NCBI GenBank assembly: GCA_045806505.1
Contig: JBJMJE010000289.1
Span: 1-18,756 of the forward strand
Direction of reading: 5' to 3'
DNA length: 18,756 nucleotides
Source: DASVFB01 sp045806505
GTDB taxonomy: Bacteria > Actinomycetota > Thermoleophilia > Gaiellales > Gaiellaceae
Below the pieces are notes generated by a model, which saw nothing but the letters and a program-made list of their open reading frames with translations, searched no databases and had not been told where the DNA came from. Shown here one piece after another: positions 9,560 to 16,522 of the stretch (position 1 is its first letter; every line of letters begins with the position of its first letter). Both the position numbers and the translations under genes were made by a program.

Positions 9560-10680
9560 GGGTTGCGTACTACAGCCCGATGCCTCCCGAGCGGTCGGGG
9601 ATCGCCGACTATTCGGCGCTGCTCGTGCCCGCGCTCGCCAAGCGCGTCGAGCTCGACGTTGCGCCACGACACGGCAGCGCGAGCGGCGACGCCGCGCTCT
9701 ACCACGTCGGGAACGACGCCGACGTACACGGCTGGATCCTCGAGCGGCTGCGCAGGCGTCCGGGCATCGTGGTCCTGCACGACTTCGTTCTCCATCACCT
9801 CGTCGCCGGCCTCACGCTCGGGCGCAAGAACCCGAAGGCGTACCTCGCGGCGCTCGAGCGCGACGGCGGCGTTGCAGCGCGGCTGCTCGGCCTGGGCGTG
9901 ATCGACGGCTGCCTCCCGCCGCTCTGGGAGGTGCGTCCGCAGGACTTTCCGCTGTGCGGCGAGGTGCTCGAGCTGGCATCGGGCGTCATCGTCCACTCGC
10001 GCTACGTCGAGGAGCGCTTGCGAGAGCGCGGCTACGACCGGCCCGTGTGGCGCGTCCCGATGGCGGCGTGGCCGTCGCCGCCTGCAGACGTCGCCGCGGT
10101 CGATGGGTCGCCGCTCCTCGGCGCGTTCGGCCACATGAACGCATCGAAGCGCGTGCCGCAGCTCCTTCGGGCGTTCGCGCGCTTCCGCGACGTGCATCCA
10201 GAAGCGCGGCTCGTGCTCGCCGGATCTGCGGACCCGTCGCTCGAGCTCCCATGGCGGATCGAGCAGGCGGGGCTCGACGACTCGGTCGTGCGTGAGGACT
10301 ACGTCCGGGAGGAGCGGCTGTGGGCGCTGCTTCGGCGAGTCGACGCGGCCGTCGCGTTGCGTGCGCCCACGATGGGAGAGACGTCGGCCGTCGTCATACG
10401 CGCGCTGTCGGTCGGCACGCCGCTCGTCGTCTCCGACGTCGGCTGGTTCTCCGAACTGCCCGACGGTGTCGCGCTCAAGGTCGCGCCGGACGAGCGCGAG
10501 ATCGAGAGGCTCGTCGGCGCGTTCGAGACGCTCTCGATGCCTGGTGTACGCGAAACGATGGGCAGGTCCGCACGCGAGCTCGCGCAGAGCGAGCATGACC
10601 TCGAGCGCGTCGCGGATCTCTACGCGGCGGCGCTCGAGGAGGCCGCGGGCGTGCCGGCGCTCAGCGGCGCGCGCTCTTGA
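9556..10680 (+). CDS. GT4-like glycosyltransferase with modified E-x7-E region
   Basis: This is a 374-residue GT-B glycosyltransferase. The N-terminus VRVAYYSPMPPERSGIADYS is the typical opening of one GT4 subgroup, with the acceptor-side GIADYS loop. A central LASGVIVHSRYVEERLRE marks the domain junction, and the donor domain begins with LGAFGHMNASKRVPQLLRAF and LVLAGSAD. Where ordinary GT4 enzymes have 'EGFG.P.LEA', this protein has PTMGETSAVVIRALSVGTPLVV followed by SDVGWFSELPD; the first Glu is kept, but the second Glu position is Arg. I recall this variant as a recurrent subgroup, so it may be active with a different donor. Start GTG 9556 overlaps the previous stop (GTGA), and its own stop overlaps the next TTG (TTGA), so it is inside a tightly coupled operon. 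Confidence 0.87.
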   Translation: MRVAYYSPMPPERSGIADYSALLVPALAKRVELDVAPRHGSASGDAALYHVGNDADVHGWILERLRRRPGIVVLHDFVLHHLVAGLTLGRKNPKAYLAALERDGGVAARLLGLGVIDGCLPPLWEVRPQDFPLCGEVLELASGVIVHSRYVEERLRERGYDRPVWRVPMAAWPSPPADVAAVDGSPLLGAFGHMNASKRVPQLLRAFARFRDVHPEARLVLAGSADPSLELPWRIEQAGLDDSVVREDYVREERLWALLRRVDAAVALRAPTMGETSAVVIRALSVGTPLVVSDVGWFSELPDGVALKVAPDEREIERLVGAFETLSMPGVRETMGRSARELAQSEHDLERVADLYAAALEEAAGVPALSGARS

Positions 10681-12713
10681 CCGATGCGAGCGTGACGCAC
10701 TCCGGCATCGGCGTGCGTGCCTTCGCGCGCGCAATTCCCGTGTGGGCGTGGCTGACCGCGATCGTCATGGTCTCGGCTGCGAGCCGCTTCGCGCTAGCGC
10801 GCGGGATGGTCGCGCCCTGGATCATGGTCGACGAGCTCGTCTATTCGGAGCTCGCGAAGAGCTTCGCGGCGAGCGGCCATTTCGCGATTCGCGGCGTCGC
10901 GGCCGGCGGCTCGTACGGCTTCGTCTACCCGGTGCTGGTCAGCCCGGCGTACCGGCTGTTCGACTCGGTGCCGGACGCGTACGTCGCTGCCAAGGCGATC
11001 AATTCCGTCGTGATGTCGCTCGCAGCCCTGCCGGCTTACTTCCTCGCGCGCCGCGTGCTGAACCCGCCGTTCGCGCTCGTCGGCGCCGCGCTGTCCGTCG
11101 CTCTTCCGTCGCTGGTCTACACGGGGACGGTGATGACCGAGAACGCGTTCTACCCGGTCTTCCTCTGCGTCGCGCTCGTGCTCGTGCGGATGCTCGAGCG
11201 GCCGACGCGCGCAAACCAGCTCGGCGTCCTCGCCGTCTGCGCGCTCGCGTACGGCACGCGCCAGCAGGCGCTCGCGCTGTTCGCTGCGGTGCTGACGGCG
11301 CCGCTGCTGCTGGGACTGCGGCGGCTCGGGCGGTTCCGCACGCTCTACATCGCAGCGGGCGCGGTCGCGGTGGTGGCGCTCGTCGTGGAGGTGACGCGCG
11401 GCAGATCACCACTCTCGCTCCTCGGCGCGTACGAGACGGCGGGCCGACACAGCTACTCAGTCGGCGCCGTCGCGAAGTGGCTGCTCTGGCACGTCGCGGA
11501 GCTCGACCTCTATCTCGGCGTAGTTCCCGTCGCGGCGTTCATCGTGCTCGCGTTCGCCTGGCGACGCCTCGACACTTCGCAGCGGGCTTTCATGGCCGGC
11601 GCCGCGGCGCTCACGGCGTGGCTCCTGCTCGAGGTCGCGGCGTTCGCGACCCTGCCCGGCGTCGCGCGCGTCGAGGAGCGGAACACGTTCTACGTCGCGC
11701 CCCTCTTCCTGATCGCGCTGCTGCTGTGGGTGCAGCTCGGCGCCCCGCGACCGCGCCTCGTCGCGGCGGGCTCCGCCGTCGCGGCGGCGCTGCTCGTGGC
11801 GACGCTGCCGTTCCCGAGGCTGATCCGTTCGGAGATCACCTCGGACACGCTCGCGCTCGTGCCGTGGTGGAAGGTGCAGGAGCAGGGGCTCGGGCTGCAC
11901 GACGTGCGGCTGGTCGCGACGGTGTGCGCGCTCGCCGGCGCGGCGTTGTTCCTCTTCGTGCCACAGCGGTGGGCGCTCGCGCTGCCGCTGCTCGTGCTCG
12001 CGTACTTCTCCGTCGTGCAGCAACCGGTTCAGGCCCGCGCCGAGCTCGCGTCGCACAACGCGCGCGCGGCCGGTGTCGGAGGCCGGCTCGACTGGATCGA
12101 CGCCGCCGTCCCGAAGGGAGCGAGCGTCGGCGTGCTGTGGTCCGGGCATGTCGACCCGCATGTCGTGTGGGAGAACGAGTTCTTCAACCGCAGCGTCGGC
12201 CCGGTCTACGACGTCGCGCAGCCGATTCCGGGCAACCTTCCGTCGACGTCGGTGCATGTCGAGATCGGCGGTGTGGTCCAGCCGCAGCCTTCGCAGCCGC
12301 TGCTCCTCAGCGACGGCACGTTCGATCTCCACGGCACGAGGCTCACGGCCGACTCTCCGAAAGGCGTCAGCCTGTGGCGGTCATCACCTCGCGTGCAGGC
12401 GGTCACACGGGTGGCCGGCCTCTATCCGAACGACAATTGGTCGGGCCCGTTCGTCGCCTACTCGCGCCTCGGTTGTGCCGGCGGCGCCGTCCGAGTCGGC
12501 CTGCTCGGCGACCCCAGCCTTTTCCGCGCTCCGCAGGTCGTGCGTGCTAACGGCGCGACGCGCGTCGTACTCCCCGGAGTACCGACGTCGCTGACCGTTC
12601 CGCTGGAGCGCTGCGCCGCGCACTTCGCGATCGAGCCGACGAAAGTCCCCGGCGGCACCGACCGGCGACGCCTCGGGTTGCGCTTCCAGACCTTCGTGTA
12701 CCTCCCGCGGTGA
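10677..12713 (+). CDS. GT-C-like polytopic glycosyltransferase/membrane protein with exported C-terminal domain
   Basis: This 678-residue membrane protein has about ten to twelve hydrophobic segments between residues 20 and 460 and a soluble C-terminal region of roughly 200 residues, probably outside the cell. After the first helix comes an acidic pair, D52-E53 (MVDELVYSELAK), in the place where GT-C enzymes such as ArnT and PMT carry the catalytic Asp-Glu of extracytoplasmic loop 1. Other features are AYVAAKAINSVVMS, a Y-T-G-T-VMTENAFYP segment in loop 2 and ERNTFYVAPLFL before a late helix. The C-terminal part starts with RLDWIDAAVPKGASV. It is paralogous to the protein at 16517-18682, sharing these blocks in the same order. 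It would use a polyprenyl-phosphate sugar on the outer face; the substrate is not known. The start is TTG 10677, overlapping the preceding stop; GTG 10692 is an alternative. Confidence 0.82.
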   Translation: MTDASVTHSGIGVRAFARAIPVWAWLTAIVMVSAASRFALARGMVAPWIMVDELVYSELAKSFAASGHFAIRGVAAGGSYGFVYPVLVSPAYRLFDSVPDAYVAAKAINSVVMSLAALPAYFLARRVLNPPFALVGAALSVALPSLVYTGTVMTENAFYPVFLCVALVLVRMLERPTRANQLGVLAVCALAYGTRQQALALFAAVLTAPLLLGLRRLGRFRTLYIAAGAVAVVALVVEVTRGRSPLSLLGAYETAGRHSYSVGAVAKWLLWHVAELDLYLGVVPVAAFIVLAFAWRRLDTSQRAFMAGAAALTAWLLLEVAAFATLPGVARVEERNTFYVAPLFLIALLLWVQLGAPRPRLVAAGSAVAAALLVATLPFPRLIRSEITSDTLALVPWWKVQEQGLGLHDVRLVATVCALAGAALFLFVPQRWALALPLLVLAYFSVVQQPVQARAELASHNARAAGVGGRLDWIDAAVPKGASVGVLWSGHVDPHVVWENEFFNRSVGPVYDVAQPIPGNLPSTSVHVEIGGVVQPQPSQPLLLSDGTFDLHGTRLTADSPKGVSLWRSSPRVQAVTRVAGLYPNDNWSGPFVAYSRLGCAGGAVRVGLLGDPSLFRAPQVVRANGATRVVLPGVPTSLTVPLERCAAHFAIEPTKVPGGTDRRRLGLRFQTFVYLPR

Positions 12714-13780
12714 GAATCGCGTTCGACGTCTCGCCGCTCTCGCACGCGCGCGCGGGAATCGGCAACTACATGCTCGCGGCGTTGCGAGGCCTCCGCGAGA
12801 ACGGAGCCGAGGTCGTTGCCTTCGCACCCGTCTCCGCGCTGGGCCGCCCCAACGTCGACCACGCGCTCGCGGGTGTCGACGTTGAGCGGCGCCTCATCGT
12901 GCTTCCCTTCGCGCATGCATGGCGTACGGCATGGTCGCGGCTCGCGCGCCCCGCGAGCGAGCGCTGGCTCGGCGGCTTCGACGTGCTCCACTTCTCCGAC
13001 TGGATGTTCCCGCCGCAGCGCGGCGGCGTGCGAGCGACGACGATCCACGATCTCGTCCCGCTGCGATTTCCGGAATGGACGCACGGGCGGACCGTGCGCA
13101 TGCACGGCGCGAAGTACCGGCATGCGGCGCAGACGGCACACGTCCTCGCCTGCAACTCGGAGTTCACTGCGCGCGAGGTTCGCGAAGTCCTGCACGTCGA
13201 GCCGGAGCGGGTGCGTGTCGCACACCCCGCCGCGGCACCGGTGTTCACGCGCGACGGCGAGCGGGCCGACCTCGGCCGGCCATATGCGCTGACCGTCGCG
13301 ACGCTCGAGCCACGCAAGAACCTGGAGACGCTGCTCGACGCGCACGAGTTGCTCGACGGAGAGCTTGCGCTCGCGGTCGTCGGCGCAGCGGGCTGGGGCC
13401 CGCAGCCGCGCCTCGACCGGCCCGGCGGGATTCGCCTCGGCCACGTCGACGACGCTGAGCGCGCGCGCCTCTATCGCGGCGCGTCCGTCTTCGTCTATCC
13501 GTCGCGCTTCGAGGGCTTCGGGATTCCGGTGCTCGAGGCGATGGCGAGCGGCATTCCCGTCGCGGCGTCGGCGCACGAGTCGCTCGACGAGGCATGCGGC
13601 GACGCGGCGGCCCGCGCCGATCCCGACGACGCCGAGGCGATCGCGCGCGCGGTGAAGGAGGCGCTCGCGCGGCGGGAGGAGCTCGTCCGGCGCGGTTTCG
13701 CGCACGTCTCCCGCTTCACCACGCGCGCGATGGGCGAGAAGCTGCTCACGGCGTACGCGGATGCGGCTGCGAGACTCTGA
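12710..13780 (+). CDS. GT4 family glycosyltransferase (first of three in tandem)
   Basis: This is a 356-residue GT-B enzyme of the mannosyltransferase-like GT4 group. It begins VRIAFDVSPLSHARAGIGNY, the N-terminal acceptor-domain signature of this subgroup. It continues with VLHFSDWMFPP, TTIHDLVPLRFPEW and AQTAHVLACNSEFTAREV at the domain junction. The donor domain has LTVATLEPRKNLETLLDA, where the R-K-N segment contacts the donor phosphates in relatives, and YPSRFEGFGIPVLEAMASG with the E-x7-E pair at about residues 268 and 276. All expected motifs are present, so it looks active. Start GTG 12710 overlaps the GT-C stop as GTGA, with no Shine-Dalgarno sequence, which points to translational coupling. 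The next GT4 starts 2 nt after its stop. The donor is unresolved. Confidence 0.92.
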   Translation: MRIAFDVSPLSHARAGIGNYMLAALRGLRENGAEVVAFAPVSALGRPNVDHALAGVDVERRLIVLPFAHAWRTAWSRLARPASERWLGGFDVLHFSDWMFPPQRGGVRATTIHDLVPLRFPEWTHGRTVRMHGAKYRHAAQTAHVLACNSEFTAREVREVLHVEPERVRVAHPAAAPVFTRDGERADLGRPYALTVATLEPRKNLETLLDAHELLDGELALAVVGAAGWGPQPRLDRPGGIRLGHVDDAERARLYRGASVFVYPSRFEGFGIPVLEAMASGIPVAASAHESLDEACGDAAARADPDDAEAIARAVKEALARREELVRRGFAHVSRFTTRAMGEKLLTAYADAAARL

Positions 13781-13782
13781 GC

Positions 13783-14757
13783 GTGCGCGTTGCGATCGAC
13801 GTCTCGCCGCTTCGCCAGACCCGCGCCGGCACCGCGCGATACCTGCGCGCGCTGCTGCCCGAGCTCGAGCGACTCGTCGACATCGAGCCGCTGGCGTGGG
13901 GCGGCGCGCGCAAGGCGGCGACCGTCGCGCGCGACGTGTGGTGGTATCCACTCGCGTTGCCGCGGCGCGCGCGGACGGCGGACGTGCTGCACTGCCCGAC
14001 CTTCCGCGGGCCGCTGTCGTCGCGCGTCCCGCTCGTCGTCACCGTGCACGATGTCGGCGTCCTGCGCCGACCCACAGCCTTCAACCGCTGGACACGCGGT
14101 TACAGCCGCTTCTTCGTGCCGCGCGTCGTGCGCGCGGCGGCGCGCGTGATCGCGGTCTCCGAGTTCACGAAGCGGGAGCTGGTCGAGGTCGTCGGCGTGC
14201 GCGAGGAGCATGTGCGTGTCGTTCCGAACGGCGTCGGGGAGCCGTTCGTCGCCGACGGTCAGCGTGCGGCGGGCGAGTACGTGCTCGCCGTCGGCACCGT
14301 CGAGCCGCGCAAGAACCTGCCGCGGCTCGCCGAGGCGGCGCGCGCTGCCGGCGTGGAGCTGCGCGTCGTCGGCGAGCGGGGCTGGGGCGACGTCAGCGTG
14401 AACGTTGCCGGTGTGCGCTTCCTCGGCTTCGTTCCCGACGAGGAGCTTGCGTCGCTCTACCGCGGCGCGCTCTGCTTCGCCTATCCGTCCCTGTACGAGG
14501 GCTTCGGCATCCCCGTGCTCGAGGCGCTGGCATGCGGCGCGCCCGTTGTGACGAGCAGCGGAACCGCGATGGCGGAGGTGGTCGACGGCGCCGCGGTGCT
14601 CGTCGATCCGACCGACTCGCAGGCGATCGCCGCCGGCATCGCCGAGGCGATCCGACGCCGCGACGAGCTGGCACCGCGCGGACGGACTCGGGCCGCTGGA
14701 TTCTCGTGGCGCTCGGCGGCCGAGGCAACCGCGTCGGTGTACCGGGAGCTGGCGTGA
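13783..14757 (+). CDS. GT4 family glycosyltransferase (second of three in tandem)
   Basis: This 324-residue GT-B enzyme is shorter than its upstream paralogue, mainly in the N-terminal domain. It opens VRVAIDVSPLRQTRAGTARY, nearly matching the start of the preceding gene, and has VLHCPTFRGPL, VVTVHDVGVLRRP and VIAVSEFTKREL. The donor domain has LAVGTVEPRKNLPRLAEA and YPSLYEGFGIPVLEALACG, with the E-x7-E glutamates at about 239 and 247. The reading frame is open back to 13594, but the sequence before GTG 13783 lies inside the previous gene in another frame and shows no homology, so GTG 13783, 2 nt after that gene's stop, is the start. The stop overlaps the next GTG. Similarity to both neighbours suggests origin by tandem duplication and later divergence of acceptor specificity. 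Confidence 0.91.
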   Translation: MRVAIDVSPLRQTRAGTARYLRALLPELERLVDIEPLAWGGARKAATVARDVWWYPLALPRRARTADVLHCPTFRGPLSSRVPLVVTVHDVGVLRRPTAFNRWTRGYSRFFVPRVVRAAARVIAVSEFTKRELVEVVGVREEHVRVVPNGVGEPFVADGQRAAGEYVLAVGTVEPRKNLPRLAEAARAAGVELRVVGERGWGDVSVNVAGVRFLGFVPDEELASLYRGALCFAYPSLYEGFGIPVLEALACGAPVVTSSGTAMAEVVDGAAVLVDPTDSQAIAAGIAEAIRRRDELAPRGRTRAAGFSWRSAAEATASVYRELA

Positions 14758-15767
14758 CGCCGCTCGTCTTTCTGGACGCCGACGTACTCGGGCGCGAGCG
14801 CACCGGCGACGAGACGCACGTCGAGAACCTCCTGCGCACGCTTCCGGCCGCCGCGGACGGAGCCTTTCGTTTCGCGGCGGTCACGCGTCATCCCGAGCTC
14901 GTGCCCGAGGGCGTCGAGCCGCTCCGGCTCGCGGCGCACAGGCAGGAGCTGCGGATGGCGTGGACGCTCCCGCGCCTCTTGCGACGAGTTCGCCCGGCGC
15001 TCGCGCACTTCCAGTACGCGCTGCCGCTCGCCTGCCCGTGCCCTGCGGTCGTGACCGTCCACGACCTTTCGTTCGAGCGCGACCCGGAACTGATGAGCCG
15101 CCGCGACCGTGCGATCTTCCGCGTCGTCGTGCCCCGCGCAGTGCGGCGGGCGCGCGTCGTCTTCGCCGTCTCCGAACGGACGCGCCGCGATCTCATCGAC
15201 CTGTATCGCACGCCTGCGGACAAGATCGTCGTCACGCCCAACGCCGTCGACTCCGCTTTCACACCGGACGGAGAGCCCGACGGATACCTGCTGTTCGTGG
15301 GCGCCGTGCAACGTCGCAAGAACCCGCTCGCCGCCGCGAACGCCGCGAAGGACGTCGGCCTGCCTCTCGTAGTCGTGGGTCCCGAGAAAGAGCCGGAGCT
15401 CGCGCGGGAGCTGGAGCGACGCGGCGCCGACCTGCGCGGCTACGTCGAGAAGGCGGAGCTCGCGGCGCTCTACCGCCGCGCGCTCTGCGTCGTGCTGCCG
15501 TCGCGGTTCGAAGGGTTCGGCCTGCCGGTGCTCGAAGCGATGGCGTGCGGGACGCCCGTCGTCGCCGCGGACGAGCCGGCGCTGCGCGAGGTCGGCGGGG
15601 ACGCGGCGATCTACGCGGACGACGCCGGTCTCGCCGACGCGGTCCGCCGTGCGCTTGCCGACCGCGACGCGTGGTCGCGCGCCGGGGTCGAGCGGGCGCG
15701 GCTCTTCTCGTGGGACGAGACGGCGCGGCGAGTCGTCGACGGCTATCGCCGCGCGCTCGCGGCGTGA
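14754..15767 (+). CDS. GT4 family glycosyltransferase (third of three in tandem)
   Basis: This is a 337-residue GT-B enzyme. The N-terminus TPLVFLDADVLGRERTGDE is the most diverged of the three tandem copies: the 'DVSPL...AG' motif has become DADVLGRERTG. The rest is standard: LAHFQYALPL, VVTVHDLSFERDPEL, VVFAVSERTRRDLIDLY, then LLFVGAVQRRKNPLAAANAA in the donor domain and LPSRFEGFGLPVLEAMACG with E253 and E261. The frame is open far upstream to 13761, but that part is a shadow of the preceding gene, so this is not a fused double-domain protein; GTG 14754 is the start, overlapping the preceding stop as GTGA, with GGGAG 5 nt upstream. The next gene again begins with a GTGA overlap. The altered acceptor loop suggests a different acceptor from its neighbours. 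Confidence 0.91.
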   Translation: MTPLVFLDADVLGRERTGDETHVENLLRTLPAAADGAFRFAAVTRHPELVPEGVEPLRLAAHRQELRMAWTLPRLLRRVRPALAHFQYALPLACPCPAVVTVHDLSFERDPELMSRRDRAIFRVVVPRAVRRARVVFAVSERTRRDLIDLYRTPADKIVVTPNAVDSAFTPDGEPDGYLLFVGAVQRRKNPLAAANAAKDVGLPLVVVGPEKEPELARELERRGADLRGYVEKAELAALYRRALCVVLPSRFEGFGLPVLEAMACGTPVVAADEPALREVGGDAAIYADDAGLADAVRRALADRDAWSRAGVERARLFSWDETARRVVDGYRRALAA

Positions 15768-16522
15768 GCGTCTCGGCCGTCGTCGTGTCTCACGGCGATG
15801 CGGTCGACCTCGCGGTGTCGCTCCCGATCCTCGTCGAGCAGGTCGACGAGGTTCTCGTGATCGCGAACGTTCCGGACAGCGCCGGCGGCGTCCCGCCCGT
15901 CGTCCGCGTGCTCGAGAATCCGAAACCGCTCGGCTTCGCCGCGAACGCAAACCGTGGCATCGCCGAGACGAAGCGCGACCTCGTCCTGCTCGCGAACCCG
16001 GACGCCGTCCCGGAGCCGGGTGCCGTCGCGACGCTGCGCGACTTCGTCCAATCGCATCCGCGGTGCGGAATCGCCGGTCCGCGCATGATCGGTGTGCACG
16101 GTGAGCTCGTGCCGTCGCGTCGCCGGTTCCCGACGGTACGCGGCACGCTCGTGCGTCGCACGCCGCTGCGCCGTTTGCGTCCGCCGCTCGAGCGGCAGCG
16201 CGAGCACTACCACCTCGGCGACGAGCCGGACGAGCCCGTGCAGACGGATTGGCTCCTCGGGGGCTTCATGCTCCTGCGTCGCGCCATGCTCGAGGAGCTC
16301 GGCGGCCTCGACGCCGGCTTCCGGCTCTACGGCGAAGACATCGATCTCGCCTACCGGGCCGCGAAGGCGGGCTGGGAGCGCTGGTACGTCCCCGGCGCGG
16401 TCGTGCGGCACGAATGGAAGCGCGAGACGGACGCGCGGTTCCTCACACGCCGGACGCTCTGGCACTGGCGCGGCATCGCGCGGTTCGTGCGCAAGCATCC
16501 CGAGACGCTCGCGCGGCTATGA
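15764..16522 (+). CDS. GT2 family glycosyltransferase, rhamnosyltransferase (WbbL)-like
   Basis: This is a 252-residue GT-A enzyme. It starts SVSAVVVSHGDAVDLAVSLP and shows NPKPLGFAANANRGI at 52-66, the typical 'N.GFA.A.N.G' segment of this group, then LVLLANPDAVPEPGA with the NPD triplet at 78-80 in place of a DxD motif. The acceptor side has TDWLLGGFMLLRRAMLEELGG, followed by YGEDIDLAYRAAKAGW (E191-D192) and VVRHEWKRE. These are characteristic of the WbbL/rhamnosyltransferase-like GT2 clade, although members use several donors. Start GTG 15764 overlaps the preceding GT4 stop as GTGA; an upstream extension of the frame is a shadow. It ends the operon and overlaps the convergent GT-C gene by 6 bp. 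Rhamnose as donor is uncertain, since no rhamnose pathway gene is present here. Confidence 0.9.
   Translation: MSVSAVVVSHGDAVDLAVSLPILVEQVDEVLVIANVPDSAGGVPPVVRVLENPKPLGFAANANRGIAETKRDLVLLANPDAVPEPGAVATLRDFVQSHPRCGIAGPRMIGVHGELVPSRRRFPTVRGTLVRRTPLRRLRPPLERQREHYHLGDEPDEPVQTDWLLGGFMLLRRAMLEELGGLDAGFRLYGEDIDLAYRAAKAGWERWYVPGAVVRHEWKRETDARFLTRRTLWHWRGIARFVRKHPETLARL

Noticed and set aside
9391..10734. 447-codon minus-strand frame opposite the first operon genes
   Set aside because: No recognisable motif; highly charged shadow translation opposite a well-supported GT4 gene.
10292..12550. 752-codon plus-strand frame across the GT4 and GT-C genes
   Set aside because: Arginine-rich, low-complexity translation out of frame with two proteins carrying clear family motifs.
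13761..15767. Possible double-domain fusion glycosyltransferase
   Set aside because: The first 330 codons are a frame-shifted shadow of the GT4 at 13783-14757. Only the part from GTG 14754 matches a GT4, so two separate genes are present.
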